Assembly: GCA_035294465.1 (NCBI GenBank)
Contig: DATGKW010000010.1
Span: forward strand, 1 to 30,109
Direction of reading: 5' to 3'
Length of the DNA: 30,109 nt
Origin: Paraktedonobacter sp035294465
Lineage (GTDB): Bacteria; Chloroflexota; Ktedonobacteria; Ktedonobacterales; Ktedonobacteraceae
Positions 28,822 to 30,109 of the stretch are shown here, piece after piece; positions within the stretch are counted from its first letter, which is position 1; each line of letters opens with the position of its first letter. The position numbers were made by a program, and so were the translations under genes. A model generated the notes under the pieces. It ran no database searches. It saw only the letters and a program-made list of their open reading frames with translations, and was not told where the DNA came from.

Positions 28822-30090
28822 ATGTCCCGGACGCTTGATCTCAGCTCTTATCGGAGCTATTTCCCTTCGCTCACGACGATGGTGAATGGCCAGCCGGCCA
28901 TTTATTTTGATAATCCTGGCGGAACGCAGATGGCGCGGCAGGTGATCGACAGCATGGTGACGTATCTGCACACGGCCAACGCGAACACACATGGCGCGTT
29001 CCTGACCAGCCAGCGCACCGGCGAGGTAATCGGCGCGGCCCGCCGGGGGATGGCCGATTTCCTGCATGCAGCTGATCCTGGCGAGATCGTCTTCGGCCCG
29101 AATATGACCACATTGACCTTTGCCTTCAGCCGGGCCATCGGCAGAACGCTCGCGGCGGGTGACGAGATTGTGGTGACGGTGCTTGATCATGACGCCAACG
29201 TGGCTCCCTGGCTGGCTCTGCAAGAACGCGGCGTGGTCGTGCATACGGCGGATATTCATCCACAGGATGTGACGCTGGATATGGAAGACCTGCGCGCCAA
29301 GATCAATGAGCGCACGAAGCTGGTGGCCGTTGGCTACGCGTCTAACGCGGTGGGCACGATCAACGATGTCGCAACCATTGTGCGCTGGGCGCACGAGGTG
29401 GGCGCGTTATGCTGGATCGACGCGGTTCAGTTCGCGCCGCACGGCCCGATTGATGTGCAAGAACTGGATGCAGATTTTCTGGTTTGCTCGTCCTACAAAT
29501 TTTTCGGCCCCCACCTGGGCATACTCTACGGCAAGCGGGAGCATCTGGAGCGCTTCCCTGCTTACAAAGTGCGTCCCGCGTCCAACCAGACGCCAGATCG
29601 CTGGGAAACCGGCACGCAGAACCACGAGGGCCTGGCGGGCCTGGTTGGCGCAATCGATTATCTAGAGATGCTTGGACGCGAGCAGCGCGCATTGTATAGC
29701 GAGGTTGCAACAGAATACAGCGGTCGTCAGCGCGACCTCAAAATTGCCATGCGCGCCATCATGGATTACGAACGCGGCCTCTCGGCGCAGCTGCTCGCCG
29801 GCCTGCGCGAGATCGAGGGTATGCAGATCTACGGAATCACCGATCCCGCGCGGCTCTCCTGGCGCGTGCCCACGATCACCTGCAACATTGCCGGCCACCC
29901 CCCACGCGCGCTCGCCGAACATCTGGCCACCCACGGTATTTTTGCCTGGGACGGCAACTACTACGCGCTGGGCGTCATGGAACGGCTCGGCCTGGAGGAG
30001 AGCGGCGGCGCACTGCGCCTGGGCATGGTCCACTATAACACGCCCGAAGAGATCAACCGCGTGCTGGATTGCCTGGAACAGCTTCCTTAA
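28822..30090 (+). CDS. Cysteine desulfurase-like PLP enzyme (class V aminotransferase fold)
   Basis: This 422-aa enzyme has the class V aminotransferase signature: 'IYFDNPGGTQMARQVIDSM' at the N-terminus, 'GFNM-like' cofactor loop 'VFGPNMTTLTFAFSRAIG', 'HDANVAPW', 'SNAVGTIND', 'WIDAVQFAPHGPID' and the PLP lysine K226 in 'SSYKFFGPHLGILYG'. It matches the NifS/SufS-like subfamily sometimes called VC1184-type, which lacks clear physiological proof of desulfurase activity. The ATG at 28822 has AGGAGG 7 nt upstream; a frame extension to 28774 has no such site. A long C-terminal half with 'TQNHEGLAGLVGAIDYLEML' is typical. No SufU/IscU partner is seen in the last 19 bases. Confidence 0.93.
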   Translation: MSRTLDLSSYRSYFPSLTTMVNGQPAIYFDNPGGTQMARQVIDSMVTYLHTANANTHGAFLTSQRTGEVIGAARRGMADFLHAADPGEIVFGPNMTTLTFAFSRAIGRTLAAGDEIVVTVLDHDANVAPWLALQERGVVVHTADIHPQDVTLDMEDLRAKINERTKLVAVGYASNAVGTINDVATIVRWAHEVGALCWIDAVQFAPHGPIDVQELDADFLVCSSYKFFGPHLGILYGKREHLERFPAYKVRPASNQTPDRWETGTQNHEGLAGLVGAIDYLEMLGREQRALYSEVATEYSGRQRDLKIAMRAIMDYERGLSAQLLAGLREIEGMQIYGITDPARLSWRVPTITCNIAGHPPRALAEHLATHGIFAWDGNYYALGVMERLGLEESGGALRLGMVHYNTPEEINRVLDCLEQLP

Positions 30091-30109
30091 TTACACGAAT
30101 TCTGTTAAT

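Noticed and set aside
28527..28823. 98-aa minus-strand frame
   Set aside because: It lies opposite the XRE-like tail and runs into the ribosome site of the PLP-enzyme gene; no family features or ribosome site were found.

Overview
The window looks like chromosomal DNA of a GC-rich, sporulating-type Chloroflexota bacterium of the class Ktedonobacteria (Thermogemmatispora-like). This rests on the flavour of the genes, not on a marker gene: secreted xylanase and CBM2 enzymes, an HTH-GAF regulator, small ECF sigma factors with tiny partner proteins, and many stand-alone hypothetical proteins. No rRNA, tRNA, CRISPR array or transposase was seen.

Layout. Bases 1-2540: the 3' end of a secreted CBM2 (cellulose-binding) enzyme, a convergent LacI-family repressor and an unrecognised 262-aa protein. 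2765-6341 (minus): a complete polar amino-acid ABC importer operon, in transcription order ATPase, Tat/lipoprotein binding protein, permease, permease. 6834-10449 (plus): a cytosolic GAF-GAF-PAS histidine kinase overlapping an NtrC-type response regulator whose sigma54-contact loop (GAFTGA) is degenerate. 10458-13388: an HTH-GAF regulator, a two-helix membrane protein, a helical hypothetical protein and a 75-aa protein. 13547-14571: a GH11 xylanase behind a promoter with two LacI-type palindromes about 131 bp apart. 14758-16169 (minus): an EXPERA-domain protein (sterol isomerase/TMEM97 superfamily) translationally coupled to a DUF1295 steroid-reductase-like protein. 16350-18174: an aldehyde dehydrogenase behind a clear promoter/palindrome and a long, strongly structured leader.

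18370-21215 is the most striking locus. It holds an AcuB-like CBS-CBS-ACT protein followed by one polypeptide that joins an AcuC-type deacetylase to an AcuA-type GNAT acetyltransferase. In Bacillus AcuA and AcuC are separate proteins that switch acetyl-CoA synthetase off and on by lysine acetylation. Here the writer and the eraser are fused.

21294-23621 is a tandem duplication. Each copy has an array of GCTNAGA-like heptads on helical phasing, an ECF sigma factor, a hairpin that sequesters the next ribosome-binding site, and a 76-80-aa soluble partner protein. It looks like a self-contained sigma/partner regulatory cassette.

23627-27115: a small protein and a stand-alone receiver (minus), then a region with phased TGTGAAAAT repeats and two near-consensus DnaA boxes, then a RepO/DnaD-like initiator overlapping a DnaC-like helicase loader. 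Together these resemble a replication module of a plasmid, phage or integrated element. 27143-30109: a secreted cupredoxin behind a palindromic operator, an L,D-transpeptidase, a possible decayed XRE regulator and a cysteine-desulfurase-like PLP enzyme.
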